This document shows positions 52,843-63,449 of a stretch of DNA of 64,000 nt, piece after piece. Under the pieces are notes generated by a model. It ran no database searches and was not told where the DNA came from. It saw nothing but the letters and a program-made list of their open reading frames with translations. This stretch comes from Eurosta solidaginis (lineage: Eukaryota > Arthropoda > Insecta > Diptera > Tephritidae). The first letter of the stretch is position 1; each line of letters opens with the position of its first letter. Location of the stretch: positions 119,421,112 to 119,485,111 of the forward strand of contig NC_090320.1 in the NCBI RefSeq assembly GCF_040869045.1, written 5' to 3'. The position numbers were made by a program, and so were the translations under genes.

Positions 52843-54778
52843 ATGGCGCTGATCCAGGAGCCGTGGCTCTCATCGGGAGGAAAGGTTTCTGGAATTAGCG
52901 CGCGTGGATTTGGCGTTTACTATGCGCAAACGGAAGGACGGGCGCGAGCTGTAGTAGTGGTAAGGAAACAACTGCATTCATATATGCTGCCTAATCACAC
53001 TACTGAGAATCAGCTTCAGCATCCCCCTAAAGAGGGTAGAGAAGGGAGGAACCTTTAGAAACTCTAGGTCAGCAAGCTGGACTAAATTCCAGAAACAGGT
53101 AGAAACGAAACTGGGACAACCCAAAGAGGTTGCCAGTGTGGAATAACTGGAGGGATCTAATGAATTCCTAACAAGGACGCTTATGACTGCGTATAACAAA
53201 GCTTGCCCTCTAAGAAGATTCAGACGAAAAGCAAAGCCGCCATGTTGGAGCAATGAGCTGAGTCTTCTAATAAGACAGGTAAAAGAAATGTTTAAGCTAG
53301 CAAAGACGCAGAAAGCGAAGCGTGTCGGGACGAGTACAGGGATCTACTGAGGATCTGCAAGCGTGAAATTTCCAGGGCTAAGAGAATTTCATGGAAAAGT
53401 TTCTGTACGGACATAGAGTGCTCCAGCGAAACAGTACGGTTGAGAAAAGCCCTAGGAAGGGGAAATATATAGTCCAGGGACTAATAAAGAAAGAGAACGG
53501 GGAATGGTCACGTAATAGTGAGAAATCCCTTGAGGTGTTCCCATCAGGATATGGTTTAGAAGAGCCAGCAGACAGCACTCACACTTCGATCACGGATCAG
53601 GTAGTGCCGGGCTTGGTGACCGATAATAAAGATCGAATGGGCGGTGAAGACGTTTTCTAAGTTTAAATCGCCGGGCCCAGACGGTATATTCCCGGCCATG
53701 CTACAATTTTCAAGTAGGGCGGCCGTGGAATGGCTTAAAATAATATTCGATGGGTGCATAAGACTGAATCATGTACCGCACTCTTGGAGAACTGCTCGTG
53801 TAGCTTTCCTATCAAAGGCGGGGAAGATCGGTCACGTGTATCCCAAAGATTATAGACCCATTAGTTTAACATCATTTCTGCTCAAAACCTTTGAGAGGCT
53901 GATAGATGTGTACATAAAAGTCCAACGTGGATGAAAAGCTGCTCTCCACAACACAACATGCGTACACCAAAGGCAAGACGGTAGACACCGCATTGCATAG
54001 GGTGGTAATAAGCATAGAGAAAGCCCTGGAATATAAGGAATATGCTCTAGGAGTCTTCTTAGACATTGCCGGGGCATTCAATAATGTTTCTAAATGGGAG
54101 ATTATGGATGGTCTTAATTACATTAAAGTACATCCAGCCTTAATGAGACGGAACGGCTGCATGTTAAATTGCAGGAAGATTACATCGCAATTGTACGAGG
54201 CCACGAAATCAGTGGACAGGGGGAAGCCGTAGGGAGGGGTGCTATCGCTGTGGACGCTGGTCATAAACGAACTGCTCCGGCGATTTGATGAGGGACCCGT
54301 AAAACGCTGGTCATAAACCAACTGCTCAGGCGATTTGATGAGGGACCCGTAAAACTTACGGCTTACGCGGTTGACGTTGCAATTGTCATAAGTGGAAAGT
54401 GCCTTCCAACGATTAGCTCTTTGATGGATCGGGCGCTTCGGGATATTCATACCTGGGCATCAAATGTCGGGTTAAAAGTCAACGCGGATAACACGGATAT
54501 GGTATTGTTTACAAAGGTCCCAAATTGGATCAGGCCTAAGTTATGAGGGGTGACCCTACAGGAGAAACCTTGCACAAAGTATCTAGGAATCATCCTAGAC
54601 AGTAAGCTGTAATGGAAGCTCAACGTGGAGGAGAGGGTGAAGAAGGTTTCAACGGCACTTTATGCATGTAAAAGAATGCTGGGGTGTACGTGGGGCTTAT
54701 CGCCCTCTCTTTCTCATTGGGTTTTTACAGCGATTGAAAGCCCTATCCTATACTATGGACCAGCGGTGGAGATCCAGG
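52843..54778 (+). pseudogene. ORF2 of the LOA-type element: endonuclease and reverse transcriptase
   Basis: Endonuclease start MALIQEPWLSSGGKVSGISA (52843), then a large internal loss within the endonuclease. Remaining reverse transcriptase pieces: FKSPGPDGIFPAML (53660), YPKDYRPISLTSFLLKTFER (53844), LLSTTQHAYTKGKTVDTAL (53935), a LDIAGAFNNVS block, then about 54355 the catalytic region AYAVDVAIVISG. This reads YAVD instead of YADD, so the first catalytic Asp is lost. A 50-bp tandem duplication at 54254-54353 adds another disruption. LGIILDSKL follows near 54590. Confidence 0.85.
54254..54353 (+). repeat. 50-bp tandem duplication in LOA-type ORF2
   Basis: ACGCTGGTCATAAACSAACT...GGGACCCGTAAA occurs at 54254-54303 and again at 54304-54353, with two differences. 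Confidence 0.9.
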
Positions 54779-54929
54779 AGATGGAGCTATCAATTGGTTT
54801 TGTATCGTTTCTTGTTTGTTACTGTATTTACCGGTATGGCTCCAACTGCGGCGTCGGCCGCGCCGTTAGTTGTCATACCCTTGCGTTGCCCACTGATGCT
54901 TTTAGTAATGGCTTTTCTTTTCTTTGCAG

Positions 54930-55686
54930 GTTGAAGATGGTGCCGACGTTCTTGATCACTTAAACTAAGATGTCTCTGATACAGGTGATCACACTATTAT
55001 CTTAACTTCGTCACGCAATTTAATTGATCCGCGACAACAATGGTGGATAACAAAAATAACCACTAATTTATCGTGGAACTGGGCTAATAACACAAGGAAA
55101 ATTCTTTAGTTTTTACCTTTGTTGAGTGCTGAAAGTACAGCATATAGCTATAATCCCAATCAACCTATTAAAGAATATAATTACGTTACTGAGGTGACCG
55201 ATGTAATGGAAGCGCATCAAAATAAAATGGTTCAGACGACTTCACCAATTTAAAGCGAAGAAAACGTATTAACAACACCTATGGTACGTGAGCAAATGGC
55301 ACGTTCACAAAAACTTAAACAAAGGAATAAGAGGCGACGCAAGCAAAATGATGATTAGGAAGCAAGAGAAGTTAATTCTTCTACATTAGTTGGTGAAAAT
55401 CGGCAAACTCCACCCATATTAAACCCGATTGATTGAATCAATGTCATTTTTAAAAATTTTACCACAGGATCATATAATACAATCCGAAACTCAAAGTAAT
55501 TCACCAAATCTCAAAGATGCGTCTCTTTCATCAAATTCAAATGACTCCGGTTTATTAACCGCCATAAATACGATTAATCCTTCAGTATCTCCTGTTAGTT
55601 CATTACTTGCAATTGGATGACAATCGACAAACTTCTTTGATTCAAATAAATTTGTAACCCCCGATATGCCTACAGATATATTTGAT
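54930..55686 (+). pseudogene. Exon-like block with splice signals and broken frame, unknown gene
   Basis: A strong acceptor (CTTTTCTTTTCTTTGCAG/G at 54929) and donor (GAT/GTAAGT at 55686) enclose 757 bp. One frame reads VEDGADVLDHLN, then DPRQQWWITKITTNLSWNWA, TEVTDVMEAHQNKMVQTT and a basic stretch QKLKQRNKRRRKQ, interrupted by about five stops over 170 codons. Another frame continues at 55429-55617 (Ser/Asn-rich). I do not recognise the protein. It looks like a captured or decayed exon of a host gene, or part of an unknown element. Confidence 0.4.
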
Positions 55687-55737
55687 GTAAGTTTATTCGT
55701 ATCGCAGTTTTGTTACATTTTAAAAATAAATATTATT

Positions 55738-56139
55738 GTGAGGTTCCATTTTGGAACCTCTGAAGAAAATAAATGCTCTTCCCGCACACACTCCAATTCA
55801 CAAACAAAATATCTTTAGTTTTAGTTTACTTGCCTTTATTTAAGTTAGATTTAGTTTTTGTTTGTTTTGGAATATTTTAAATATGTTAGCACTGAGCTTA
55901 GTGCTATTTTAGTCTTTACGTTTTATTTGTACAAATTAAAAGATGTTGTTTTATTGTCTGCTCACTCAGCTCACACGTTTTTCCTTCTTTCTGCCAATTG
56001 TAATAATGGCCGGTCTTTTTCTGCCGAGCCGAATTGCTCTGTTTCCAAGTTGTTGTTGTTCGTTCACAGTAGACAACGGGTGTAGCAGCAATTTGGAAAC
56101 AGGGTGACATTTTTAATAATTGGTTAGGCTGCTGTTACA
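55738..56139 (-). repeat. 3' LTR of 412-like element 2
   Basis: The sense start is TGTAACAGCAGCC at 56139, directly after the polypurine tract AAAGGGGGATGA (56140-56151). The sense end is near CCTCACA at about 55742. It contains AATAAAACG and AATAAAGGC, possible polyadenylation signals. It differs in sequence from the upstream LTR at 61632-62145, although both start TRTAAC. Confidence 0.75.
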
Positions 56140-56577
56140 TCATCCCCCTTTGGGAAAAAATGTTGAAGTCGAGAAGTTGATCAAGTTTGTCGGCTTCAAC
56201 TTTTTTTTTTGGTGGTATGAGTTTTAAATACCTTTCGACTGGCAAATTGAAAATCAGAAAAAATTGGACTCTTGTGGCAGATATGCTTAAGTTAACTTAG
56301 TTAATATAATTAATTACAATTAAACTACATATTTACATATGTGAATATTTGTAGTTTATATATATTTTTGTTTGTTTTTTTTTTGTAAGTTAGCTTAGTT
56401 AATTCAATTAATTACATTTATTTATACTTTAAGCTTACATATGTACATATATGAATATTAGTAGTTTATATATGTAGTTTTTTGTGTTGGTGTTTTTTTT
56501 TTTTCGTAAGTACTAAAGCAATATTAATTTATTTTACTAAGGCGATTTTTGTGCACCACTTTTTCTTTGTTTTTAAC

Positions 56578-57691
56578 TTAATCGAAAATAGTTACATTAG
56601 GTTCGTTAATTTTAGTTATAATAAACGGAACCTGATAAATATTTTCGTGTTTGTGATGTGGTTCTTTCTGTAAAAGTACTTTATCTCCGATTTTGACAAC
56701 TAAGGGACGAGCCGTTTTATCATAAAGATTTTTACTTTGTAACTTATTTTTATTTATTAGGTTTTGTGCCATTTTGTGTGCTTTCTGGATCCTAAACTTA
56801 ACATCTTTGGCATAGTTTTCGACATTATAGATCGGGTCAATTTTTTCTTTACTTAATTCATTCGGCAAAGTTGCCTTTTTCCAAAAACTAACTCGAAAGG
56901 AAAAAGCTGATTGTCGAAAACTGTGCTACTCGCAGTATTTTGTAGGAAAGTAAAGTATTTTAAATAAACATCCCAATCAGAAAAAGTATCTTTCAAATAT
57001 GAATTGTACCAACAGTTTCGTGATGGTATGCAGTTGAAAAATTATGTTTAATATTTAGAATTTTTGTTAATTCTTCAAATAATTCATTTTTAAATTCTGT
57101 TCCTAAATCTGATTTTATGGCATTCATTGTGCCGTATGTCAAAATGAATCATTCAAAAATTGCTGAAGCAATTGTTTTTGCTGATTTGTCTGGCACAGAG
57201 ACTGTTACCAGGTATTTAGTCATGTCGCAAATCATGGTAAATGCGAACTTGTTACCATATTTGGACTAAGGTAAGGGTCCTATTGTGTCAATTACTAGTA
57301 TATCGAATGGTTTACAAGGAGTTGGTGTTAAAACAAGTTTTTCTTTTGTTTTAGGTTTAACCTTGTTTAAACGACAATCCTTACAACTTTTGATATATTT
57401 CGATATATCACGAGTCGTATCTTTCCAAAAAAATTTTGTTCGTAGTTTTGCGTAGAGTCTTTTCATACCACAATGTCCACCAGAAATGGGATCGTTATGG
57501 TAAATTTTCATTAGCTTTAATTTTGTATCCTCATCTGTTACTGTCTCCACTGGATCTGGTAGTATAATTTCTAATGATTTTAAAATCTTATTTCCAATAT
57601 CTTTGAAATTTGTAATTATAATGTTTAAGTAAAATATCGTTTTTAGGTCATTCACTCTGCTTAATTTTGCGTTTGCCGGCTTCTGATTCAA
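56578..57691 (-). pseudogene. Integrase of 412-like element 2
   Basis: The frame 57266-57691 holds the HHCC zinc module (the second His in PISGGHCGMKRLYAKLR, and CKDC) and the start of the core with IDTIGPLP, the first catalytic Asp. Next come broken frames (57265-56870), where the D and E blocks are still partly legible. The frame 56578-56868 holds the C-terminal domain (DPIYNVENYAKDVKFRIQKA, GDKVLLQKEPHHKHENIYQ). The 3' end of the frame is close to the polypurine tract. Confidence 0.85.
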
Positions 57692-57824
57692 GCCTCGAAA
57701 GTAATTTGTCTAAAGTCATTATTTCGTTAGCAATCTCAAAACTAAGTAACTCGAGTTTTTTATGTTTAATATGCGCAAAAATTCTTAAACTTGTTGTTTT
57801 ATTATTTTTATCGTACGTAATTTC

Positions 57825-58178
57825 GGCCACCGTGGTGTGATGGTAGCGTGCTCCGCCTACCACACTGTATACCCTGGGTTCACACCTCGGCAAGCAACAT
57901 CAAAATTTTAGGAATAAGGTTTTTCAATTAGAAGAAAAATTTTCTAAGCGGGGTCGCCCCTCGGCAGTGTCTGTCAAGCGATCCGAGTGTATTTCTGCCA
58001 TGAAGCTCTCAGTGAAAACTCATCTGCCTTGCAGATGCCGTTTAGAGTCGGCATAAAACATGTAGGTCCCGTCCGGCCAATTTGTAGGGAAAATCAAGAG
58101 GAGCACGACGCAAATTGGAAGGGAAGCTCGGCCTTAGATCTCTTCGGAGGTTATCGCGCCTTACATTAATTTTTTTTT
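57825..58178 (+). mobile_element. tRNA-derived SINE inserted in 412-like element 2
   Basis: Same family as at 40111-40841. Head with the A box TGGTAGCGTG and a diverged B box GGTTCACAC, body, end GGTTATCGCGCCTTACATT and a T-rich tail. It is flanked by the 7-bp target duplication TAATTTC (57818-57824 and 58179-58185). The pol frame of the host element reads through if the SINE and one repeat are left out (RIRSEI before, TYDKNN after). It keeps about 30 bp (CTGTCAAGCGATCCGAGTG) absent from the pair at 40 kb. Confidence 0.92.
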
Positions 58179-58189
58179 TAATTTCAGAT

Positions 58190-59400
58190 CTTATCCGTGG
58201 TACTTTTTTCGAAAAATTAAATGAAAATTTGTCGTAAACGTGTAAAGAAAGATGTTTTTCGTCGTTTTTGTCTGTTTTCCTAGGAAGGTTATTGTCGTTT
58301 TGCCGTTTTGTCATTGATCTTGTCTGAACTGCTAAAATTTGTTTGTTAGCTTCTTTAATCTCATCCATTGTAATACGCGATAGTGCATCAACACCAACGT
58401 TTGATTTACCCTTAATATATACAATATTGAAATTATATTCAGGTAGTTCTAGCCTTATTCTCGAAAGTTTTGAAGAGGGGTCTTTCAAGTTGAATAGGTA
58501 TACTAGAGGTCTATGATCTGACTTGACAATAAAATGGGTGCCATAAACGTATGGTCGAAATTGCTGATTGCAAAGTAAATGGCTAAGAGTTCCAACTCTA
58601 TAATTGGTTTTTTCTGTTCGGCTTTATTAAATGCTTTAGAAGCGAAACCAATTGGTAAATCCCTACCTTGCTGTTCTTGACTCAAAATAGCGCCACGTCC
58701 AGTTGTGGAAGCATCAACGCTAATAATGAATTGTTTATTAAAAAGATAAAAAGAAAAATTCAAAGATAAAAATGCTCTTTCGCACTCTACATCCCATACA
58801 AATTCAACCCTTTTTCTGCTTAATCGATTCAGAGGCGCTGCCAGAGACGCAAAATTTAGGTATAAACCGTCTGTAATAGTTTGCAAACGCGACGAATCGT
58901 TGTACCGCGTCTTTGTCAGTCGGTTTTGTATACTTTTTAATTGCGTTTATTTTGGAGTCGTCTGGCAGCAAACCTTTGGCTGAACATTTGTGACCTAAAA
59001 ATGTAACTTCTAGTCGTGAAAAGTTGCATTTATTTGGGTTAAGTTTGAGATTGAAAGACCTACAAGTATCGAAAACTTTTGAGAGATTTTTAATATGGTG
59101 TGCTTCACTACAACCTATGACAATAATATCGTCAACTTATAAAAATGGGACATTGGGTGGTATACCCGAAAAAGCTATTGTCATCATTCGTGAGAATGAA
59201 TTAGGTGCTATATTTAAACCCAATGGAAGCACTTTCCATCTAAATGCACCTCGGTCAGTGCTGAAAGAAGTAATGTCACGTGAGTCAAGATGTAAGGGGA
59301 TTTGATGAAATCCCGAAAAAGTATCTTTCTTTGGGACTACAATCAAAGGACTATTGTAATTAAAGTAACTGGGTTCAATCAAATCGTTGTCTAACTATTT
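58190..59400 (-). pseudogene. Reverse transcriptase and RNase H of 412-like element 2
   Basis: The frame 59137-59382 holds SYFNYNSPLIVVPKKD and FRWKVLPLGLNIAPNSFSRM. It stops at 59134-59136 exactly at the Tyr of the YVDD box (stop codon, then VDDIIVIG). The remainder (LKLNPNKCNFSRLEVTFLGH, about 58980-59050) is in the same or a neighbouring frame. RNase H is in 58503-58886 (FIISVDASTTGRGAILSQEQ) and in the frame starting at 58488 (VGVDALSRITMDEIKE). Confidence 0.87.
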
Positions 59401-59441
59401 ACTTGGCAATTTATTTCTTCGCGTTGAGAGTATGACAATCG

Positions 59442-60236
59442 CTAGTTTTTAACATATACCGGCTCGCTGTCTGTCAGTCTTAATTTTTGCTCGTAGAAGT
59501 TGTTTAAAGTCATTTTGTCCGTGTCAAGAGCGAAAATGTCGGCATAATCTATGCAAAGGTCAATTAATTTACTATGAGCATGTTGAAGTATTTGGTTTTT
59601 TAAAATTGAAATCAGTTTTTTCGTACGTTTGTCTTCTGTTTTTGTCTTGTTAATTGTATAAACATTATAATTTGAAAGTTTTTCTGTCCGAATACTTTTT
59701 CTTTTCACATACTTTACATCGTCCGTGGTGTTAATGACTTTAATTATTGGGATACTGGAATTAACAATGCACCTAGCTGTGAAAACGCCCTTTTCAATTT
59801 CTTGCGAGTCCACGAAAACTTTCTCGGGTGAATATCCTAAATCAAAAAGTCTGAATATTTCACATCTGGGAGGAATGATACAACTATCGCTTTCTGTTCC
59901 ATGTAGGATTGGTATCGCGACTTTTTCATTACCTACCCAAAAGGAAATACTATTTCTTTCATAATTAATAATGCATTTGTTAATTTTCAGAAAATCTTTA
60001 CCCAGTATGCCATCGGATGGAATATTAAAGTCTTCATTTATTACATGTAAAGTATGTTTAAGAGAAAAGTTTGAAAAATTTAAGTTTACGGCAATTTTAC
60101 CTAAAGTGGAAACTGAATTTGAAGTGACACCGGTAATGTTGATAATGTCGTTTGTATTTAAGGAAATATTATTGTCTAGACATGATATTTTTATTAAAGA
60201 AATGTCTGCTTGAGTGTCTACTAAGAATGAACACAA
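59442..60236 (-). pseudogene. Protease and connecting region of 412-like element 2
   Basis: A 264-codon frame starting MCSFLVDTQADISLIKI. The retropepsin signature should be DTGAD, but the Gly is Gln here, so the active site is damaged although the frame is open. The second half reads NIPSDGILGKDFLKINKCI, the usual ILG-x-D-F block. The C-terminal part leads to the reverse transcriptase start (KLRLTDSEPVYVKN). Confidence 0.87.
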
Positions 60237-60299
60237 TTTTTGTGACTCGTTAAGTTGTAAATCTATGAAATATGAATAATTTAAATTTAAACAGTATAT

Positions 60300-61600
60300 G
60301 CCTACTGGTGAAGGAAGTTCGCTTACTCGCTTAGTTCGTCCCCCCTCAGTGTTCCCTCCCGAGGGGCACTCGCATTTAAAGCGCGTACGTTTGCATTTCT
60401 ACCTCTACCGTTGGACGATCTTGCATTGTTACTTCTATTGTTGCTACTATTTGTATGTGGATTGGAATTTGGTCGTGTATTACTATTGTTGTTATTTTGG
60501 TATCTATTTCTGTTATCATATCGATATCTCTGATTATTGTTACCGTTACGGTTGCTGTTGTATGAGAATGAGCTATTATTTCTATAGCCAGTATAGTTGT
60601 GATTTGGGTAAAAACCACGATAACTACTACGTGATTTTCTGAATGTATTGTTACCACGTGATCATAAAGCTAAAACCTGACGCTCTGTTACTTCGTTATT
60701 TTCTCTACAATTAATTTTGCTACCACGTCTTTCGGATCTGTAAACTCCGTTGAGGCTAAACTGGTTTTGATTTTGCGTTTAAACGACACACGTTAACAGT
60801 TTGTTCGACTGCCATTTTATGAGCTTTCGCTTGAGTGATCCCCTCAATAATAAGAGACCGCTCAAGTGAGTCAGCTAAATCTACAACTTTTTTTGCAAAA
60901 TCTGTGTAATTGTTATTGCTAACGTGCAACGCTGCAATTCTCCCTACTACAACTTTCGAGTTGTCCGGTTTGATCCCACTACGTAGAGCTGCTTTAATTT
61001 CGTTAACTGACGTTACTTGCGTCGGTATTGCTTCACGGGCTTTACACTCCAGTTTTGATTTTAAGAACGCTATAAAAGTACCAGTTAAATCTGCAGTAGC
61101 GAATTGCTCAAGTAATTAAATTTTGTCTATAAAAGTTTCAAGTGCTAGAGGATCACCACTGTAGTTTTCTCTAATAGAATTAGCACATGTGTTAATGAAA
61201 ATTCTCTTTTCCTCAGGTGTTGCCATGATTTGATCGTTGAGATCTGAAGCTGATTTAGAAGAAGGTGAGGCCACGTCTGTACTAATTGGATCGTTAAGAT
61301 CTGGGTTTACGTTAGAAGAAGGGGTAACTAAGTTTGTAATATTTGAGTCACTCAAATCTGATTTTAAAGTAAGAGAAGCTGAAGTTAATTTTGTACTAGT
61401 TGAATCGTTAAGATTTGAAGCTAAATTAGAAGTTAAATTTTTACTGGAAGAATCTTCGAAGCCTGGAAAATCTGTTGATAAAGATAATCTATTTTCCTGG
61501 TTTGTGACTACTTCGGTCGAAGATGAAGCTAAACTTTTGTAGCTTGAGGCTGAATTATCGGAATCGGATTCTGAGTCTGAATTTTTTGCACTTGCTTACC
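60300..61600 (-). pseudogene. Gag of 412-like element 2
   Basis: The N-terminal frame (61116-61355) reads MATPEEKRIFINTCAN and IRENYSGDPLALETFIDKI, the 412-group capsid entry. After a frameshift at about 61115 it continues as LEQFATADLTGTF and KSKLECKAREAIPTQ to about 60790. The C-terminal part (60300-60660) is rich in Asn, Arg, Ser and Tyr and has no zinc knuckle. The region 61356-61560 in sense is Ser/Asp/Glu-rich with repeated SxSxSD. Confidence 0.8.
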
Positions 61601-61631
61601 ACTTTAAGGCGCCCATCTTGGACACCAAAAA

Positions 61632-62145
61632 TATGCTGCACACACACGCCGCTTTTACACACACTTACGTTTTTCCTTAGTCCCTCGTGTCTTCCTTTAC
61701 TTTTCAATAAAATTTCATATCGTTTTAAATATAGTTTTCCTTTTATTTAAACTTTGGTTCCCTAACACTTTTACTTCGACCTAATTCTTTAACACATAGT
61801 TCTAACTTAGTTTCTTAACACTTTTGCTTTTAGTTTCGTTAGCGTCACTTGGATTTAGTTATGTGTTAATTTTACACTCGGTATAATTTAAGCTTTCTTT
61901 TTATATGTCAGTCACGGTGGCCGGCTCAATTCAACTGTAAAAATGTACCCACGCTGCGTTGCCATTTTTCCATATTGCTGAATGCAATTGCCACTGCTGA
62001 GTGCAATTGGCATTGCTGTTCAGCAACAGCTGACAGCGACGCCACTTGTGCAATTGGCATTGCTGTTCAGCAACAGCTGACAGCGATGCCACTTGCACTC
62101 AGGAGTGTGGTTTTGCGTAAAGGTGGGTAACGCAGTGCGGTTATA
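61632..62145 (-). repeat. LTR shared by two tandem 412-like elements
   Basis: The sense start is TATAACCGCACTGCG at 62145, directly after the purine tract TCTAAGGAAGGGTGG (62146-62160) of the upstream element. The sense end is near 61632, before TTTTTGGTGTCCAAGATGGG, the probable primer-binding region of element 2. It acts as the 3' LTR of one element and the 5' LTR of the other. It contains a 47-bp tandem duplication at 62001-62094. Confidence 0.75.
62001..62094 (-). repeat. 47-bp tandem duplication within the LTR
   Basis: GTGCAATTGGCATTGCTGTT...GCCACTT occurs at 62001-62047 and again at 62048-62094 with one difference. Each unit holds the palindrome-like GCTGTTCAGCAACAGC. Confidence 0.9.
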
Positions 62146-62527
62146 CCACCCTTCCTTAGAAAAACAAGAATCTGACAAGTTGATCAGATTTGTCATATTC
62201 TTCTTGTTCCTATGACTTAAATCGTTTTGGTTGAATGAATGTATGATATTAGGGTGTTCCTCCCCTTTTTTCTCATTCGTTCAATCAGAACAATTTTTTC
62301 CTTTCACATATGAAATTTTGTTAATATTAATTTAATTACTTACATGTAATTTGTTTTCTAATTTCTATTGCACTAAATTAATGGATTATATATATTTATT
62401 ACAAATAGTACGTGCATATTAATATTTGGTTTTATTTACATGCAAATTGAAATTTTTGTTTTCGTATATTAATATAAATTTAAATTTGAGATTTCAAGCT
62501 AGTTTGTAAATTTGTATGAAGAAAAGT

Positions 62528-63412
62528 TTAGTTTACCTTATTGATTCGGTTTTTGTGAACGGTTTTTTCCTTTTTATTCATTTCATCTAAAACCGTGACA
62601 TTAACTCCATCAATTTTTGTGACTATATATGGTCCTTGATAAATACTTTCGTGTTTATTTCTAGGTTCTTTTTGTACTACTACTTTATCGTTTATATTAA
62701 TCGCTAACGGACGCGCCCTCTTATCATATATATCCTTATTTTTAATTTTATGTTTATTCATTAAATCTTTTGCTATTTTATGTGTTTTTTGTAGTCTATA
62801 TTTTACTTCTTTTGCATAATTTTCAACATTGTAAATTGGATCGATTTGTTCCTTTTGAACTTCATTTGGTAAGGTAACATTTCTACCGAATACTAATTTG
62901 TATGGAGTAAATCCATTATCAAAAACTGTACTAGGAGTTGTATTATGCAAAAATGTAAAATATTTCAAATAAACGTCCCATTCGGGGAAGTTATCATTTA
63001 GAAAAGCTCGTAAATATTCATTAAACACCCGATGATTTCTTTCAATTGTACCTAGGGTTTCATGATGGTAAGCTGTAGAAAAATTATGTTCGATTTTTAG
63101 GAGTTTAGTTAATTCAGCGAAAATTTTATTTTTATATTCGGTTCCTAAATCGGTTTTAATTGATTTCATTATGCCATAAATGAGGATGAAGCCTTCAAAA
63201 ATGGCTGTTGCGATTGTTTTTGCTGTCTTATCAGGGATTGATATTGTAACTAGGTATTTGCTTAAGTCGCACATAATGGTAACCGCGAACCTATTCCCAT
63301 TATTTGATTCAGGCAAAGGTCCTATTGTATCTATAACTACGACATCGAATGGTTTGCAGGGTGTTGGTGTAAGCACCAAATTTTCTTTGGTTTTTGGCTT
63401 GACTTTATTCAA
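62528..63412 (-). CDS. Integrase core and C-terminus of 412-like element 3
   Basis: A 294-codon open frame. It has VVVIDTIGPLP with the first catalytic Asp (about residue 28), SIKTDLGTEYKNKIF with the second (about 88), and GTIERNHRVFNEYLRAF with the Glu (about 122), so the DDE triad is complete. A C-terminal domain follows (NEVQKEQIDPIYNVENYAKE, NDKVVVQKEPRNKHESIYQG, VTKIDGVNVTVLDEMN). The preceding zinc module is in the frame 63450-63992. The two frames are separated by a frameshift near 63430-63450, so the annotated Met is internal. Confidence 0.9.
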   Translation of the reverse strand: MNKVKPKTKENLVLTPTPCKPFDVVVIDTIGPLPESNNGNRFAVTIMCDLSKYLVTISIPDKTAKTIATAIFEGFILIYGIMKSIKTDLGTEYKNKIFAELTKLLKIEHNFSTAYHHETLGTIERNHRVFNEYLRAFLNDNFPEWDVYLKYFTFLHNTTPSTVFDNGFTPYKLVFGRNVTLPNEVQKEQIDPIYNVENYAKEVKYRLQKTHKIAKDLMNKHKIKNKDIYDKRARPLAININDKVVVQKEPRNKHESIYQGPYIVTKIDGVNVTVLDEMNKKEKTVHKNRINKVN

Positions 63413-63449
63413 AAGGCATTTTTTGCAATTTTTGACGTATGTGGCAATA

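Larger units (their letters stand above)
50830..54778 (+). mobile_element. LOA-type non-LTR retrotransposon, decayed
   Basis: Plus-strand element with a GC-rich leader (starting about GTGACCACCTTCACAAGGG at 50835), ORF1 (51200-52790) and ORF2 (52843-54778). It is truncated in the ORF2 C-terminal part. Base composition is much more GC-rich than its surroundings. ORF1 with a DUF4780-like region and ORF2 with an APE endonuclease and reverse transcriptase fit LOA-group elements. Confidence 0.85.
56140..61631 (-). mobile_element. 412/mdg1-like LTR retrotransposon 2 (internal part)
   Basis: Sense order on the minus strand: leader, gag (about 60300-61600), protease (59442-60236), reverse transcriptase and RNase H (58190-59400), SINE insertion (57825-58178), integrase (56578-57820), hairpin (56163-56201) and polypurine tract. 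Frames are broken in several places and two catalytic motifs are lost. It is most similar in layout and protein sequence to the element at 62146-64000. Confidence 0.88.
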
